Part shown: positions 33,172 through 45,663 of the stretch, piece by piece
How positions within the stretch are numbered: the stretch's first letter is position 1
Layout: each line of letters begins with the position of its first letter
From: Ochromonas danica
Lineage: Eukaryota; Sar; Chrysophyceae; Chromulinales; Chromulinaceae
Assembly: GCA_015146655.1 (NCBI GenBank)
Contig: VKHL01000095.1
Span: forward strand, 1 to 64,000
DNA length: 64,000 bases
Reading direction: 5' to 3'
The notes under the pieces: model-generated
The model's database searches: none
Told to the model about the DNA's origin: nothing
What the model saw: only the letters and a program-made list of their open reading frames with translations
Position numbers and translations under genes: made by a program

Positions 33172-33802
33172 GCAGTGCAGACAAAGAATAGTCAAAGCAA
33201 TTCATAGAATAGAATAGAATAGAACAGAACAGATGTTGACAAGGTCTGGTTTGGTCTGGAACCGAAAGGTTAAGTTGTTTAGTTTACAGTATTTCTTCTT
33301 CTTTTCTCTCTCCTGCCCACCACCCTCGCGATGACCGCTAGCGATAGGAGGTGATCGATCTTGAAGAAGATCGGGAGAGAGATTCATTCCTTGTGAGTGG
33401 GGAGATGTACTATCTAGCAGCAACCCTTACAAATAAAAACAATACCGCTAATAACGAGCTAAACTAAGTCACAATTAATAGGTGCGCGCGCGAAAATCCT
33501 TCCTGGACTTCCCATTCAATATGATGAGGATAAACAAAGGTGATAGATGGAGAAAGCAAAGGAGAGTTTGCGAGAAGGGAAGGGGAGGGAGGCGCAACTC
33601 ATCATCAAAGTTGATTCACATGAAGCAATCAATAATAAGCAAGACAGGAGAATACAGTATAGCAATATAGTAGTGGAGGGCAATGCAAAATAGATTGTCA
33701 GGCAAGGAGGGGTGGGTGGGGAGGGTATATATCAAAAAGCTCAGAACATAATAAAATAAAGCAAAGGCGCAAAGGCCAGGCTTTACACAGATGGACTCTA
33801 AA
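33172..33802. other. Convergent intergenic region
   Basis: The 631-bp gap between two convergent genes has a short AGAATAGAAT repeat near 33205-33232, AT-rich patches and an AATAAAATAAAG stretch near 33753. No protein-like frame is seen; short open frames are compositionally unlike neighbours. Confidence 0.5.
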
Positions 33803-36547
33803 TTACCATCCTAAGGCGATCAAAAGAACAGTGATAGGCACGACCAAGAAGTTCGTGCCGGCCAGGACGATGGTCATATACATGGTCATCCCCCAACGAG
33901 GTCGGTCATGAGTATGACCTCCACAGACAGATCTCCAGGATTCATCGTCCCCATTGTAGTTCGAGAAAACACATCGAGTCCAGTCAGAGAACGCATCGAT
34001 GAAATCCTCGCGTTGAACCACCGCAGACATGCGGTTGGCAATGTAAGGGATGTGGAGGGCGATGAACAAATAAATAACGAAATAGAAATGGAAGTGAGGA
34101 CCGAGCGGGAAGATGAGGTCCTGCGCCTTGGGCAGGGCGAGATTCTTTCCTGATTGAGAGAAAATGCCATCGACAGGCAAAGCAGTTTCGAGGTCGTTGG
34201 CTTCCCCATTCTCTCTTTCCTTGTCAGCTGCGAGCGAAACAACTCCTTCTTGCTCTTCTTGGTCCTTCTGCTTGCCTTCCTCTTGACTCTCATCTCCTCG
34301 GTTTTCATTGTCCACGCCAAGCACACGCTCATAGGCAACCATCTCCACCGAGGAGGTGATATTGGACAAGGCAGTGGTGATGGTATGAGAGCTTTCTTTA
34401 CGAACGCCGACAGCTTTGACAGACCCGTCGTCCTCCGAGGAATGTCTGGATATCTTCTCATAACCTTCTTCGTCATCTTCTCGCTTGGCGACCACCTCTT
34501 CCTCTTTCTCAAGCTGCTCCACTTTGCTCACTGGGAAGATGCACGCCAGAATGCGATAGGAAAACAAGATTCCGTAGTCGATGCAGCCCGCCACGAGCAA
34601 AGGCAAGGCCGTGAACTTCGCATCGAGTCCGCGATCGTCATAAGCTGGAGGCACGACATAGCACATTGGGGTTGTTCGACCAAAGCCATAGCCATCCTTG
34701 CTTGCCAAAACACAGACAAAAATAATAGGAATCAAAAGGATGAACGCTGCCTGGGATGCATAATAAGCAGGATGGCGTATGACTGAGAATTGCTGCTGGC
34801 CCACTAGCACATGATGAATGACCATGGTTAACATGGTAGCTCCAGTAGCGAGGCAGCAATAGACAAGGATGACTCCTTGAATGAGGCAGGGAGAGGGACC
34901 TTGATTTTGCAGATAGGGCACTGCATTGTCATAACAGTAGCGCCTCTGCTCAGAATAGGCCGTGCGGGATATCAAAGTCGTGAGGGAAGAAACGAAGGAG
35001 ATGCCGATCAAGACAAAGTTCAGGTAGAGTTTTTCGTAGTCTCTCGTGAAGATGACGCAGACCGCAATGCCCATCAATCCAGCCACGATGGACACCACTG
35101 GGATGATAATCTGCTTCTTCAACAGATTCTCCCATTCATCGTCAGACCAAACTGGAGCTCTACAAAGCAGAGCAGGTAGGTGAGTGAGCAAAGGCCGATT
35201 AAGAAGGAACACATTACATGGCACTTACTCGCATTGAACAGCACAGCCAGAGGCTCCAATCCAGTTGATGTTTTCATGGTCAGGATGCTCAGGAACAACG
35301 AATCCTGTGGGACAGTCCGTTGCGTAATTATACTCCGATGAGTTGTAGTAGGTATCTTCATAGGGCGAAGAAGGGAAAGAGATTACACCGAAAGTAGAGG
35401 TAGTCACCGTGGTCATCGTTTGGTTGGCAGTGGGGAATTGATAGACACCGGGCCTATTCTTCACAAAGGCGGTACAATTGGGGACCAGATTGGAGTTAGT
35501 GGTCGATGCAATGAGCTTGGCGCACTTGCTCTTGTAGTCCAAGCAGATGTCTCTATGAGGCAGCGAGGGCACATAGATGTAGAAGTTCAACGCGGCTGGT
35601 CTGCCAATTTGCAATTGATTGATTGCTAGAGTCGATCCAGACCAACTCAAAGCTGTGCGGAGCGTCACTTTTTGGGCAGGAGGCATATTTTGATAACAAA
35701 GGAACTTGCGCAAGGCAGTCATGCATTCATCTTCGAGAAATATGGGGATGGAAGCCGTGGAGCTGGCCAGCTTAGAGTACACCATCGACTGATAGACATG
35801 AGGCAATTGCAACACGGTGAAGTTGGTCGAAAGAGAAGTGCCCGGATTGATGAAGAGCGAATCCACGAAGCCACTGCAGAAGGAGTTGTCGCTAGCATGC
35901 AGATAGCTCTCCTTTTGTCCAGCGATTGTGACCAGATTGGGGGTATAACACTTGGTTTGGTTATTGGAAGCATCGAAGCGCGTCGGCTGATTGTTCGGAC
36001 CTGTTTTACCATTGCTGTAGTCATAGCGTTCGTTGCAGTTGGGCATGGTTCCAACAAAGCTGTAGAGCGTGTTCGCGCAATAGGTCTGGATTACAGTGCA
36101 CACGGAGGCACAAGGACGATAGAAGGGGAGAGGGTAGCTCTTGTTGACAGTCTCGTAGGGGTAGTAGTTGTAAGTTTGGGGGTCCGTCATGACGATGTTA
36201 TTGTAGCATTTCAAGTAGATCTGAGCGCAGGTCAAGGCGACGATGCTCTGGCTGCAGGAGGAAGGCAGAGTCATCACCAAAGTGTTGTTCAGCGCAGTGC
36301 GCGCTTTCTTGGCGAAGTAAGCGGGAGACAATCCATTGGGGACGAAGTAGGAATAGGTGACCACACCCGAGCATGGATTGGTCTGTCGCTCAGCAGCGGT
36401 GCCAGCTAATTGGTAGCACTGGCCGGGACTCACAACGTCGACATCAAAGGAATCCAAATCGACACCCAGGGAAATCATTCCCTCTTCTCCTCTCGCCACG
36501 AAGAAGAGAGAGAGCAGAAGCAAACACAAAGTTGGCAATAATAACAT
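33803..36547 (-). CDS. Frizzled/Smoothened-like seven-helix receptor with cysteine-rich ectodomain
   Basis: Two exons (36547-35229 and 35159-33803) join in phase for 891 residues. A signal peptide (MLLLPTLCLLLLSLFFVARG) leads into a 430-residue ectodomain. Its cysteine pattern (CAQIYLKCYNN, PFYRPCASVCTVIQTYC, PNC) matches the Frizzled cysteine-rich domain. A second Cys-rich block (CMTALRKFLCYQ, ICLDYKSKC) is present. Seven helices follow, from QIIIPVVSIVAGLMGIAVCV to VLAGTNFLVVPITVLLIAL. Between helices 5 and 6 lies an acidic insert of roughly 140 residues. Non-animal Frizzled-like receptors are known in Dictyostelium and related protists; no Wnt link should be assumed. The ATG at 36547 is the first in frame and gives the signal peptide. 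Confidence 0.85.
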
Positions 36548-37380
36548 GATATTTGGGCGGTAAAAGTTCAGGCGAATATTAATCAAATACGAGGAGCCGC
36601 GGCTGGATCTGATTGAGTTTTACTGTGAGGGGGAAGAAGAACAGAAAAGATTGGCTTCGCAGTGGAGAGGGAGAAGGCGAGCGAAGCAAGGGATGATGAC
36701 AGCAGGATGCTGGTGACAGATGGCCGCGAGGGGGTAATTGCCGAGTGACGAGGTCGAGAGAAATGGCTCGGAGAGATCTTTTTGTCTTCTTGAGGCGTGG
36801 AAAGTTCAAGGCGAGTTCAAGGCGGCCTTCTCTCCGAACCTCTCCTAGGCCACCCAGGGAAGTGCGAAAAGTCAAGATTTAACTCGAGTAACAGTCTGGG
36901 ACGAAATTTTCGCAGCCATTCGTTTGGCATCCACGTCATTAAAGTTCCGGTGTAACGGAACTATGCGATGACTCCGTTCGCCTCTTTCTGTTCTTGCATG
37001 TGGTCCCGACCAACGAATCTCAAGCGAGAGGGTCTCAAGCGACATCATCAGGGCAGAGATGTGCTGAGCACTGCATCAACGGGTTATTTGAGTGCATGGA
37101 ATCCATGGGAATCCCCTTTATTGCACCAAGTCGCTCTGTGACGGAAATTTGAAAAACAATTGCATCCAATCATGCACTTAAAATGCGAAACCGATTTCTT
37201 TATACCCATTTCGCCGAAGATGAAACGAGAGAATGTACTATAACGAGATGCTAATTAAGAGCAGAAGTGAAGGTTAATCAAATTGCATATGTTACAGAGG
37301 CATGTAGAGTATGTACAGAGAGCTCATCAAATAGAGCAGAAGCAGGCCATATGAGCATCCATCACCAAAGTGGAGGCGGT
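36548..37380. other. Non-coding stretch upstream of the receptor gene
   Basis: The 833-bp gap between the receptor start and the SET gene stop is the likely promoter of the former plus the 3' UTR of the latter. I see no coding pattern, RNA gene or tandem repeat. A duplicated phrase (AAGTTCAAGGCGAGTTCAAGGC) near 36801-36822 is minor. Confidence 0.5.
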
Positions 37381-37881
37381 TTAGTGTGCAGCGGCAATGC
37401 GAAGTTGGCGGCGTTTGGCGCGTTCGTCTCTGGCCAGGACACTCTCAGGCCGCGACGGGGCGCCTTCGGCAAGAAACCTGGCCATGGTCGCCCAGTAGCT
37501 CTGGCCATAGTTGACGATGATCTCCTCTCCCGGCTGGATGTCTTTGGAAGCCATAATGGAGAAGCACCCTCTACCTTCCCGGTGGAACCGCTTCGTGCCC
37601 AGATCGTAGCGAGCGTTCTGCTCGACAGAAGGGTCTTTGGGGTGGATAGAGTTGGCGTACATGCCGGGATTGCCATCTTCAAAGTCTCCCAGCAGCTTGA
37701 AGCCCTTGCCATACTCGAACTCCACAGTGTAGGTGGGGTCGACGTACTTGCAGTCCACGGCGTCGATGAGCCGCCCCGAATACAAGCAAATCAACTCATT
37801 CCTGGCAATGAACTCCTTCGCAAATAGACCATTCCCTGCTCCAGAAATCTTGGATGGCGCAACCACGACCTTCTCCTCCAT
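37381..37881 (-). CDS. SET-domain protein, lysine methyltransferase family
   Basis: A single exon encodes 166 residues, nearly all SET domain. Visible motifs are GAGNGLFAKEFIARNELI near the start, YANSIHPKDPSVEQNARYD (the SET-I/NH-type region, here less canonical) and IQPGEEIIVNYGQSYW with the catalytic tyrosine near residue 137. SET enzymes transfer methyl groups from SAM to lysines of histones or other proteins. There is no pre-SET or post-SET cysteine cluster, so this is a stand-alone type like those found in many protists, bacteria and viruses. A basic tail ends the protein. It lies head to head with the doubled kinase-like gene, 284 bp apart. Confidence 0.88.
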   Translation of the reverse strand: MEEKVVVAPSKISGAGNGLFAKEFIARNELICLYSGRLIDAVDCKYVDPTYTVEFEYGKGFKLLGDFEDGNPGMYANSIHPKDPSVEQNARYDLGTKRFHREGRGCFSIMASKDIQPGEEIIVNYGQSYWATMARFLAEGAPSRPESVLARDERAKRRQLRIAAAH

Positions 37882-38165
37882 TCCTCTCTCACAATCTCTC
37901 TCTTTCCCTTTGAATTGAAGTAATCGAATTCATTCATTCAAACGCACAACGGCCACTTTTGGAAATTTGGCGATTTGGAGAGTTGAAGAAAATGGTGCTT
38001 CGTTGTAAAAGGCTGAAAAGTGGAGAAATAACTCGCCATTACCGTGCAGCGGCACAGCCCGCACAGTAAAATAACTGTGAGGACTGTGCTATTCCTGCAG
38101 TTTATTGTGTTCTGGTTTAGCTTTGTGAAGGACTATGCGATAGAATAGTTGGAACGTTTGAAGAA

Positions 38166-41100
38166 ATGTCGCGCAATGCCTGGAAAAGCTTCAGCGAGGA
38201 GCTGGTCTTCTGGCGGGCGTATTGTGAGGCGGAGCGAAGCAAATACACCGCGCAGCACGGCGAGAAGAATCGCTTCCTGCACTTCTGCGCGCGGGTCATC
38301 GATAGCCTTGGCTGGTCGCTCTCCTCAGGGCCGAATATTCCCGCTGAGAGAGAGAGGCAGGAGGAGGGCGGCAGGGAAGCGAAGTTCCGTCTGCACTTCC
38401 TGCAGCGCACGGCGGCCATGGTGATGATTTGCCTGCTGCTCAACCTCGCGCTCTTGCTCTGCCTCACTTTGGGCCCACTTGTTGGCCGCCAGACGCGCTC
38501 GTGGTTCGTCACGATGGCCTCGCGCAACTCGTTCTCCTGGTACTGCGCCACGTGGCTGGTGCTCTGCGTGCTCTGCCTGCTCTTCTACGTGCTGCTCTTC
38601 CTCGACAAGAAGCACATCGTGCTATCAGCTCTGACAGGAGGTCATGATATAACGCAGCTACTGCAGGCGCTGGGTCGCATGGCGCTGATGAGTCGCGTGT
38701 TGGTCCTCCTCGTGGAGGTCGTCGCCGTCGCCGCGCAGGGGCCGCAGGAGGGGCGATGCATCGACATCAACTTGCTGAGCCCCTCCGATCACGCCTTCTT
38801 CTTTATTTTGGGCAGGATGGTCATCGATATCGTTCAGATGAGTGTCGTCGCTCTGGTGCCCATTCCTCGTGTGCACGTCTTCTGGCTGTGCCTCATCGAA
38901 GGAGGCGCGCAGACCATCCGCTTGATGACTTGCAAGGACCATATCGGGGCGAGTGGAGAAGTACATGAGCTCCTTGGCGCTATTTCCATCCTCATCCTGC
39001 CCACTTACTGCGTGGTTATCGCCGTGCCGGCCTATGCCATCCAGCAGGCCGTGCAGGCCTCTTTCGAGCACCAGCTCAGCCTTCGCGAGGCCTCTGAGCG
39101 AACCAAACAGCTCGTCAATCTGTTTTGTAGCGATCTGAAAGTGCCTGTTCAGCAGACGTTGCAGTTGTTGAAGGACACATCGAGAGAGGGCGCGGAGGAA
39201 GAAGAAGAGGAGGAAATCGTGCGCAAGAACGACTTGCAGGTGTTGGAGGGCAGCTTGACGACCATTGCGTCTATCGTCGACCACGTTGTCTTCCTTATGC
39301 GCATTCAAGAGGGTCGCTTTGTCTACCGCTGCTCTGACCTCGTGGACGCGAACAGTCTCGCAGAGGAAAGCCTTCGCGTCTTGCAGCAGAGCCTCGACGA
39401 AGACCTCCTCCTCCTCCTGCATGGCGGATCCGTCTCTCAACTCTTCGAACTTGATCTTCCCTCATCGCACTTTTATTCGCATCGCCATTGCCTTCTGATT
39501 CTCCTGCTGTTCAGCTTGAAAGCTGCTTACATGCGCTGGCGCTATTGCGCTTCGAGCGGTGAGTGACCCCACCCTGTCCTTTGCTCTGTGATCTGCTGCA
39601 AACTGATCGTGTCTTTCTCCCTCATGTGGCGAGCAGATGCTGACCGGTCGAGATTGTCTCTCACTCTGAGCTTCGACCACGAGGCGGAGGAAAAGTCTTC
39701 GACGATCAGCAGCCTCTTGGTGGGCACCATTTGCGTCGTCGATGCTCCTCGCGCTCCTGATGCGACGCTTGTGATGGGCGCTTCCAAAGGCAGAGACGCT
39801 CTTTTCTCGGGAAGAAACCAGAACGCCGCCACAGAGAAGACCTTCGAGCACGAGTCCGAGAAAGAGGCTCGCTACCATTACCAGACCAGCCTCATGTTCT
39901 GCTCCCACTTGTTGCGCGCCTGCCATGGCGCATTTGCTCATCATGAGCAAGATGGAACGATCATCTTCAGTCTTCCTATCCGCAAGGCAGAGAAGGAAGG
40001 CGACCATCTGGGAGGCAGTTGGCATGGAAACGATCGAATCGATGGCGCGAACACCATCAACATCATCTCTCAGAAACTGGAAGGCATGGTGGCACAAACC
40101 TTGTGCTTGTATTCTCCAGACCCTTCTCTGATGGAATTGACTGCACAGGCTCTGCGCTGCGTGATCGACGAGGAGCATTACGACAGCATCCCGCTGTTCG
40201 AGCAGCTCAACATGGCGGACATGCATGTGCGCCAAGTGGTCTTTGTCACCTCCTTATCCAGCTGCATGGAGTTGCGCAGGAAGAGCTACCGAGGTCTCAT
40301 TGTTTTGATGTCTGACCGCCTGGCTTACCTGGACGATCGAGACAAGATCTTCTACAGCTACGCGCTGTCCATCTCTCCGTCACCGCAACAATTGCAAGAG
40401 CTAGTCGTCTGGCTGAATGTCACAGTCCAGGAAATGCGGCAGGAAGAGGAGGAGCAGCAGGAGGATATGACCAAAAGCATGTACTCCAGCTTTCGCAATG
40501 GACCGCGAAGTGACGAGCGAAAGACGTCAAGAGACGGCACGCGGAGAGAGAGAGACGAGGAGGTCATGGATGTGAAGGTCTCCTTGCCTACCACGAGCAA
40601 AGGCCGCACATTGAAAGGCAATTCGTCTGAATGCACACCCTGCTGTTGGCTGCCGTGCATTCCGCAGTCAAGCGGGCTGAACTATTGGAGTTGGCGCATG
40701 CTCAACCCGTCTGGCGATGTCTTCCATCACACCAATCTCATCGACTTCTATGTATGCGTGGCTATTTTCGTGGAGTTCGCAGTGTATGCGGTGTATGGTT
40801 TCGACAACTTGACGAGTTTCGTGACCGTGCTGCCCAGCTTGATCTTCTTCGCCATGCGGAGGTTGGTGGTGGAGGACATCACGTCCCATTCCAAGGTCTT
40901 CTACTATGCCGTGCTCGTGACCAATTGCATCGTCTGCATCGCGCCATTCGCCTACAGCCTCACCTTCTACACGCTGATAACGCACCACCATCCGTTCAAG
41001 GCCGCGCCTCTGCCCAGTGGCGTGCACAACATGCGCGACTTCGTGCTGGCGACTTACGGCAGCCAAAATGCAGCAACAGGAGGGAGAGTGTTGATCAACT

Positions 41101-43175
41101 TCTTGTGGTCTTTCATGTTTGCGAAGGGTCACAGCGAGTTCCTCCTTTGGCCCTTCAGTCTTGTGGGTGCGTTCTCTCAAGTGGTCAGTCCGATCATCCT
41201 CATCGCCGCCATCTTCTCGACCTTCATGGGACGAGACATGTTCGTCTTCGTTCTCGTCTTCACCCTCTTGGGCCACGTCTATATCATCGCCTTGTTGGTG
41301 TGCACGGAGAATCTGCGGCGCCAAGAGTTTTTGGGGTTGAGACAAGTCTTTTTGTCGAGAGACTTCCTCGAGCGGTGCGTCTTCGCTTGTTGGAGAAACA
41401 CTTTCTACCCGCTGGCCTCGCTCACTCAGATACAAGAGCGCATGCTGCAAGAGATGACAGTGCGAGCGCTTGTGAAGGAAGAAGAGCAGCAGGCAGTGGC
41501 GGTGCAGGAGACGGTGGTGGTCTTGGAAGACGAGGTGGTGCAGCGTATGGAAGAGTTGGTCCTCAGCGTCACGCTGTCCAAGGAGCTGCTCTACGAGATG
41601 CAAATGAGTCTGCGGTCCCTCGCTGCGACAGGTCCTCCGCGAGAAGGACAATACCTTCTCGTGCAGAAGATGGAAATCATTTTGTTGCGCCCGCTGGTGG
41701 AGCGAGTGATCTCTCTCTTCATAAAAGAGGACCTGGTCGACGAGGAGGGACTGCCCGACGACAGTAAGACTGCCATTCGCTTCCACATGCAGCTTCACCC
41801 CTCGCTGCTGCTCATTCGCTGCGAGAGGAACTTGCTGGAGGCCATGCTCTGCAATGTCTGTAGAGCTGCTGTCGATCGAGTGAAGGACAGCGTGAGAAAG
41901 GGCAAGCAGAGGTACTTGCAGCAGCTTTCGTTGAGCCATGGCATGCGCACGAGCGAAGGAGAAGAAGGCGGGCAGCTCGGCTGGCATCGAGAGCTCGTGC
42001 ACGACATCCTCATTCGACTGGACCCTGAGCCTAACCAATCCTCCGTCAAGTTCAGCGACATTCATATGATGCAACTCTTCGTCTATGACACAGCTTTGGC
42101 GCTTCCGTCTTCTTCCTCCTCCTCCTCGCCTGTTGTTGTAGCTCATAGCCATCCTGGCAGTGTGAAGGAAGATTCCAATCTGTCTCAATCACAGCCTCAG
42201 CCTCAGCCAAGCTTCATGAAGGATATCTACGAGAGCTTCATGAAGCTGCACGGTGTGTCTCAAGCATGCTATCGGCTGGAGAGACTCGATCGTCGCGACT
42301 GCTTGTATCGCCATTGCCAACGCGTCGCTCTGCCCTACAAGCTCTGCCCCTCCACGCCCAAGGTGGCGGCGTTCTATCCTAACCTCGCCTCGCAACACCC
42401 AGTCGTCGTGCAGCCTTCGCATTCTTTCTATTACAATCGCTATCTGAAGGAGAAGCAGCAGATGGAAGGATTCATGCGATGGCGACGACCGAGCGGTCCG
42501 TCTTCCTCCTCGACTGCTGCAAGGCGTCCGACCAAGCCGAGGCAGAGGTTGACCATGCTCACCTACGAAGACTTCAAGAATGATCAAGCCAAACAACGAA
42601 AGCGGCGGTTGTTTCGCGAGCTGAATGACGCTTGCTCAAGCAGCGGGTGGAATTGCGAGTTTCTTTATCTTGAATTGGGGGCGATGCCCTCCCAAGCAGC
42701 TCTGCGCAGGTCATCGTGCATCATGGTTGACGAAGATCTCTCTACGGTCAATGGCTTCGCTGACCGTCCCAAGCAATACCTGCAGGAGTTGATACTCTAT
42801 CTGCGCTGCCACGACTTCTGGGGCATTGTGGCCTTTGTTGGTGATCGTCCCTTGTCAACCAACACAGAGGCTACAGCTGCTGAGCACGATCCGCTGAAGC
42901 TGGACAATGTGCGGGTGCAGGTAGCGTGTGAAATAGCTGGCTTTAGTGCCAATGCTGGAGTGATGTCGCCTGACATCTGCTTCGTGCATCCTGTGGGCGA
43001 GGCGGAGCTACGCGATCTCGCCACGCTCAGTCGAATGCGTTTGTTGCGGCTGGCGTTGCCTTCGGTCAGCGGCGCGCCAATCACTTCCCTGGCCATGGCA
43101 AAGCTCGTCATGGGCAGTGCGCCGTCGTCCGCGGGCACTTCGCGGCAGGGCAGTCGCACCGGCTTGACTTCTTAA
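38166..43175 (+). CDS. Tandem-module membrane protein: six helices, degenerate histidine kinase and receiver-like domain, twice
   Basis: Two exons (38166-39558, 39637-43175) join in phase for 1,643 residues. Residues 80-290 have about six membrane helices. A HisKA-like helix follows, with FCSDLKVPVQQTL near residue 319. This aligns to the kinase H-box HELRTPL with the phospho-acceptor His replaced by Ser. An ATPase-like N-box region is degenerate (SHRHCLLILLLFSLKAAYM). Residues about 620-720 resemble a receiver domain (VCLYSPDPSLMELTAQAL, VVFVTS) without the acidic phosphorylation site. The order then repeats: six helices at about 830-1020, a kinase-like coiled coil and ATPase-like part, and a receiver-like end (CIMVDEDLSTV, CHDFWGIVAFVGD, MSPDICFVHP). 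It is probably a signalling pseudoenzyme born from an internal duplication. Confidence 0.75.
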
Positions 43176-43525
43176 TTCATACTTGCACAAGTACCATGAT
43201 TACCATTAGACTGTTCATTGTTACAGTACCATCCTTTGCCCCTCTTGTCCCTTCTCTCCTGTCCTATGCTATACTATGCTATGCTATGCTGTCCTCTTCT
43301 CTCGGGTTAGCGTGATGGCGATGGCGATGGTGGCGGTCGCTCTTCTTTCCTTTCTTCTTCTTCCTCAAGTGCGCGAAGTCTCGCGTTATCGTTGTGGTCC
43401 ATGTTGATGCAGCCTCTGTGTGTTCTTGTCGAGAGTGATCAGTTGATTTATTGTAGACTTTGTTGTTGTTTCATATCATCAGTGTACATTGTAAAGGAAT
43501 TGTTGCTTTAGACTTTAATTCATTG
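43176..43525. other. Convergent intergenic region
   Basis: The 350 bp between two convergent genes hold a short CTATGCTATA repeat near 43263-43286 and a GATGGCGATGGC run near 43313-43330. No gene is seen. Confidence 0.5.
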
Positions 43526-45663
43526 TTACCAGCAGGCTTGACTGTGAGCCCAAGCGAGGATCTTCTCGGCCACGAGCGCGGCGTCTTCGTCCATGGGGCA
43601 GTGGCCGAGGTCTAGCAGGTCGACCTGCACGCCGCGCTGCGATGTCACGCGAGGAATCTGCGAGAAGGCCGCAGCTCTAGCCGTGGCGTTGTTGAGAGGA
43701 TCGAGCACTCCTTGTGCCAGCAAAATAGGTCCCGTGTATTCATTGAATAAGAGATTCATCGTCTCCGGCGGAGGAAGCTTGCCTGAGAGAGAAACAACAG
43801 ATAGTCAACATGAACAACAGTCATAGTGGTAGTCATAGTGTCGTTACCTCCTGCGGCAAGCAGTCCCGGTGCGCCAGGGTCATAGGAGTCGCGCAGAATG
43901 TTCAAATGCAAAGCGCTCTCCGCGACGCGCTGCGGATGTTTCGCGTAGAGCCACTCGCAAGTTTGTCTCACTCGCGTCTGCAGCGCGAGGAAGATGCCCG
44001 CGCCCACGGCGGACAAGAGCGCAGGAGAGAGGCCGCGGTACTCCGGGAAGAGATCGTCTTGCTCGCGTTGCGGGCTGACAGCCGCCGTGGAGGAGGAGGA
44101 GGAGGGAGTGACTACCTCTCCTGAGGGGTTGAAGAGCACCAAGCCAGCGCAGTCGATCCTCTCCCCAGAGGTCCTTCTCACCTCTTCTCTCGAGAGGAAG
44201 GCAGCAGCTGAGGACGCCGTGTAGCCTCCGATGGAGTTGCCCATGAAGACGAAGCGATTGGCCGCGAAATCGTCTGCGAGAAGTCGCACGGCGTCCACGA
44301 CTTGATCGCGCCAGAGGTACTGGTTGAAGGAGAGCGGAGGCTTCTCCGACCAGCCGAAGCCCAGCGAGTCCAGCGCTGCCACTGCTTTGAATCGCCTGGA
44401 GGCTGCCAAGTGAGTGGCCAGCGCGCTGTACTGGTCCACACTGCCGCCAAAGCCGTGCACTAGCAGCGCCACGGGGCGATTGTCCTCCTCGCCACTGCCT
44501 CCGCCATCGCAGCGCATGAGGGCTAAGCGCTGCAGATATCCTCGCCAATACGAGAAGCTCACTCGCCATCCTTGCTCAGGCTTGACGGAGGAGGAGGAGG
44601 AGGAGGAGGAGGCGAGCAGTTGGTGCCAGTCCTTGCGCCGCGCTTCCTGCTCCAAGGGAGAGGGCGGGGACAGAGAGGAAAGTAAGGGTATCCGCCTCAG
44701 AAGAAGACTAAGAGAGTCGCGTGGCTGTTGGTGGTGGTGGAGGAGGAGGCGCTTCGATACCATTCCCTCGGCCACAAGCGGCGCGAGCAGTCCCGATAAG
44801 ACTTCCCCGCGGAAGAAATGCTTCGGCGCGAGTCGTCTGAGTGCCTGGCGGTGGTCTGCCGTGGTGGCCTGCGCGGCGATGTAGGCGGCGCTCTCTCTGG
44901 CAGTGAAGACTCGCTCGCCCTGCAGCAGGTAGCGCTGCACAAGGTCTAGGGCGAGGTCTTCTCCGCTCAGCGCCTTCTTCTTCTCCTCAGAGGAGGAGGA
45001 GGAGGAGGAGGAGGAGGCATAGTGTGCGAGGCCGGGTAGTGCGGGCAGGTAGTGCACGCCGTCGTGGCTCAGGCGCGGGGCGGAAGGCATTCGCTCTGTG
45101 GGGTGGAAGTCGCGGTAGACCCACTCCCATGGCTCACTAGGAGGAGGAGGAGGAGGAGGAGGGAAGAGGCAGTCCGAGAGCGTCACTGCCGAGCAGTTCT
45201 TCTGGGCCAACACGGCGACAAGCGCGGCGGTCAACGAGGCCATCGGCTCGGCGGGAGAGGCCAGGAAGACCACCTCTGGAGAGGCGCCCACCTCCTGCTG
45301 GATGGCGTCCAGTAGCGCTCCCAGCGAAGACTGCGAGGCTTCTAGAAGCGCTCCGCCCGCTTGGCGCACTTTGCGAGCCAACGAGAGGCGCACCTCCGCA
45401 GAGACCGCCTCGCACGGCCACACCACTGGGATCACTCCTCCTCCTCCTCCTGCTCCAGTGTCTTCGAGGTAGTTCAAGCAGGGATGGTCGTGGATCCTCA
45501 GCCCTCCTGGAGAGAACAGAACCACAGACACACGCTGCTTGGACAGACTCGAGGACGAGCCAGCTGTTGAGAGAAGAGACAGGAAGAGCAGAGCGAAGGG
45601 TGATAACAAGAAGAGGAAGGGGAAGGGGAAGGCCCTCTGTCTCGACATCATCGTCTTCGTCAT
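43526..45663 (-). CDS. Photolyase-N-terminal-like / alpha-beta hydrolase fusion protein
   Basis: Two exons (45663-43848 and 43782-43526) join in phase for 690 residues. An N-terminal hydrophobic leader (FPFLFLLSPFALLFLSLL) could be a signal peptide or the first part of a bipartite plastid leader. Residues 45-180 resemble the photolyase antenna-binding domain (RVSVVLFSPGGLRIHDHPCL). The rest of photolyase, including FAD-binding parts, is missing. From about residue 400 there is an alpha/beta hydrolase: oxyanion motif LLVHGFGGSVDQY, nucleophile elbow GNSIGG, acid region LAQGVLDPL and histidine in DLGHCPMDE. A similar fusion is known in plants and algae (the Arabidopsis At4g25290 type), where it is thought to be plastid-linked. 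The substrate is unknown. Confidence 0.83.

Noticed and set aside
35672-36409. 245-codon plus-strand open frame inside the receptor gene
   Set aside because: It is the complement of the Frizzled-like ectodomain, whose signal peptide, cysteines and splice phase identify the true frame.
40668-42188. 506-codon open frame antisense to the doubled kinase-like gene
   Set aside because: Its His/Arg/Gln-rich composition is typical of the complement of a real coding frame with strong codon bias; the plus-strand frame has membrane helices and consistent splicing.
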